Part shown: positions 12,701 through 13,933 of the stretch, in pieces
How the letters are laid out: each line of letters opens with the position of its first letter
Numbering within the stretch: the first letter of the stretch is position 1
NCBI GenBank assembly: GCA_035541195.1
Contig: DATKNU010000031.1
Coordinates: 1 to 13,933 of the forward strand
DNA length: 13,933 nucleotides
DNA from: Muellerivita sp035541195
GTDB lineage: Bacteria; Oederibacteriota; Muellerivitia; Muellerivitales; Muellerivitaceae
Direction: 5' to 3'
Notes under the pieces: model-generated
What the model was told of the DNA's origin: nothing
The model's input: the letters and a program-made list of their open reading frames with translations, nothing else
Databases searched by the model: none
Position numbers and translations under genes: made by a program

Positions 12701-12723
12701 ATAAAACCCGGGGAAAACCCCGG
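12701..12723 (-). terminator. Intrinsic terminator downstream of PEP synthase
   Basis: On the minus strand CCGGGG (12723-12718), a TTTT loop and CCCCGG (12713-12708) form a perfect 6-bp GC stem followed by GTTTTAT (12707-12701). It begins about 10 nt after the PEP synthase stop codon at 12734. The T-run is short but position and stem strength make it convincing. Confidence 0.68.
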
Positions 12724-12733
12724 CGGGCCCGGT

Positions 12734-13933
12734 TTAAGGCCGGCGGCGCTTTTGCCGCAGGATCTTGGCCTCCTGGGCGGCCACGCTTTTTAAGGCCGCC
12801 GCCACGGAATCGGGATTGAGGGAAATGGAATCGATGCCGCAGCGCACCAAAAAAGCCGCGAATTCCGGGTGGTCGCTGGGGGCCTGGCCGCAGATCCCGA
12901 TTTTCGTGTGGGTCTTGCGGCAGCGCCGGATGACGTCCTCGATCGACTTCATCACGGCCCCATCCCGCTCGTCGAAGAGGGGGGTCAAGATGCCCGAGTC
13001 CCGGTCCACCCCCAGGGTGAGTTGGGTCAGGTCGTTGGAGCCGATGGAAAAGCCGTCGAAGCGCCGGGCGAATTCCTCGGCCAAAATCACGTTGGCGGGG
13101 ATCTCGCACATCACATAGACCTGCAGGCCCTTGGCGTGGCGCCTCAACCCGTTTTTCGCCATCACCGCCAGCACCCGGTCCGCCTCCGTCAGCGTGCGGC
13201 AGAAGGGCACCATCACCACCACGTTGGTGAGGCCCATCTTTTCCCGCACCCGCTTCAGGGCCCGGCATTCCAGCTCGAACCCCGGTTGGTAGCCCGGGCT
13301 GTAGTAGCGCGAAGCCCCGCGCCAGCCGATCATGGGGTTCTCCTCCTGGGGCTCGAAGGCCGCCCCGCCCACCAGGTTGGCGTACTCGTTGGTCTTGAAG
13401 TCGCTCAGGCGCACGATGACGGGGTTCGGATACTGGGTGGCCGCGATTTGGGCCAGTCCCCGGGAGAGCTTGTCCACGAAATATTCTTTTTTATCCGGGT
13501 AGCCCTCGGTGAGCTTTTCGATTTGCCGCTTGGCCCGCGGGTCCCTCAATTTTTCAAAATGCGCCAAGGCCATGGGATGCACCTTAATGACGTCATTGAC
13601 CAAAAATTCCATCCGGGCCAGGCCGATGCCCTTGACCGGCAGGTGCCACCACTGGAAGGCGGCGTCCGGGCTGGCGATGTTCATGAGGATTTGGGTGCGG
13701 GTCTTGGCCATCCGGTCCAGCCGGATTTCCTTTTCCACGAAGGGAAGCAATCCCGCGAACACCGCGCCCTCCAGCCCTTCGGAGCAGGACAGCGTCACCG
13801 GCTGGCCGTCCTGGAGCTTGCGGGTGGCCTGTCCGGTCCCCACCACCGGGGATGCCCAGTTCCCGGCTCACGATGGCCGCATGGCAGGTGCGGCCGCCGT
13901 GGTCGGTGATGATGCCCCGGGCCTTTTTCATGA
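12734..13933 (-). CDS. ppsA: Phosphoenolpyruvate synthase, C-terminal half, frameshifted, runs off right edge
   Basis: The C-terminal part of PEP synthase, which makes PEP from pyruvate and ATP with release of AMP and phosphate, a gluconeogenic step. The swivelling phosphohistidine domain starts at the right edge: ITDHGGRTCHAAIVSRELGIP (13907-13849), with the phosphorylated His in T-C-H. The PEP-binding barrel follows: VRLSDFKTNEY, EENPMIGWRGASRYY, VMCEIPAN, FSIGSNDLTQLTLGVDRDSG and the catalytic CGQAPSDHPEF near the end. These blocks fit PpsA better than pyruvate phosphate dikinase. The frame changes between 13849 and 13846: LGIP lies in one frame and VVGTGQATRK in another, so the main open frame runs only 12734-13846. 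The N-terminal ATP-grasp part lies outside the window. A terminator follows the stop. Confidence 0.9.
13846..13850 (-). other. Frameshift site within PEP synthase
   Basis: Family members read I-P-A-V-V-G here. The sequence gives ATC CCC, then a single G, then GTG GTG GGG, so the Ala codon is reduced from three bases to one. That equals a 2-base loss in a CCCCG-GTGGTG context. It is either a real inactivating mutation or an assembly error in a GC-rich run. Confidence 0.8.

Noticed and set aside
13593..13847. Continuation of the upstream PEP synthase frame past the frameshift
   Set aside because: After LGIP the translation loses all similarity to PEP synthase (Gly/Arg-rich), so it is out-of-frame sequence.

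Overview
The window is bacterial and mostly GC-rich, with compact, often overlapping genes and clear Shine-Dalgarno sites. Two secreted beta-barrel-like proteins with cleavable signal peptides point to an organism with an outer membrane. I cannot assign a phylum from the sequence alone. Two stretches are distinctly AT-rich: the left edge (1-530) and about 5640-7640. Both look different in base composition from the rest.

Layout. (1) 1-530: a truncated two-helix membrane protein on the minus strand. It starts at TTG, so a simple ATG scan misses it. (2) 534-2890: an EamA/DMT-type exporter on the minus strand, divergent from two tandem paralogous outer-membrane barrel proteins. (3) 2901-4996: a tight minus-strand operon of an ArsR-type regulator, three AHSA1/SRPBCC proteins and one YCII-domain protein. 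Its promoter has the -35 and -10 elements interlocked with a perfect 10-bp palindrome and appears to give a leaderless transcript. (4) 5101-5550: a VOC/glyoxalase-fold protein with its own upstream inverted repeat. (5) 5696-7590: an AT-rich patch with a PD-(D/E)XK nuclease-like protein, two unrecognised small proteins, a strong intrinsic terminator, and a 26-bp imperfect inverted-repeat pair around one of the small genes. It ends next to a tRNA-Ile2 (CAU) gene. (6) 7893-9943, plus strand: a PfkB-family phosphofructokinase, then a membrane-anchored degenerate GGDEF protein that overlaps a BON-domain gene. (7) 9972-11788, minus strand: a four-gene overlapping operon (small basic protein, DUF308/HdeD-like membrane protein, tandem metal-binding ribbon protein, polytopic membrane protein). 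A nitroreductase lies just upstream of it. (8) 12734-13933, minus strand: the C-terminal half of phosphoenolpyruvate synthase, which has a frameshift and runs off the right edge.

How the parts may work together. The ArsR/SRPBCC/YCII operon looks like a self-controlled small-molecule-response unit with an unknown ligand. The set in 7893-13933 (PfkB kinase, BON, DUF308, nitroreductase, PEP synthase, c-di-GMP-type receptor) resembles stress or dormancy gene sets known from other bacteria; that comparison is inference. I saw no CRISPR array, rRNA, or recognisable transposase or integrase.
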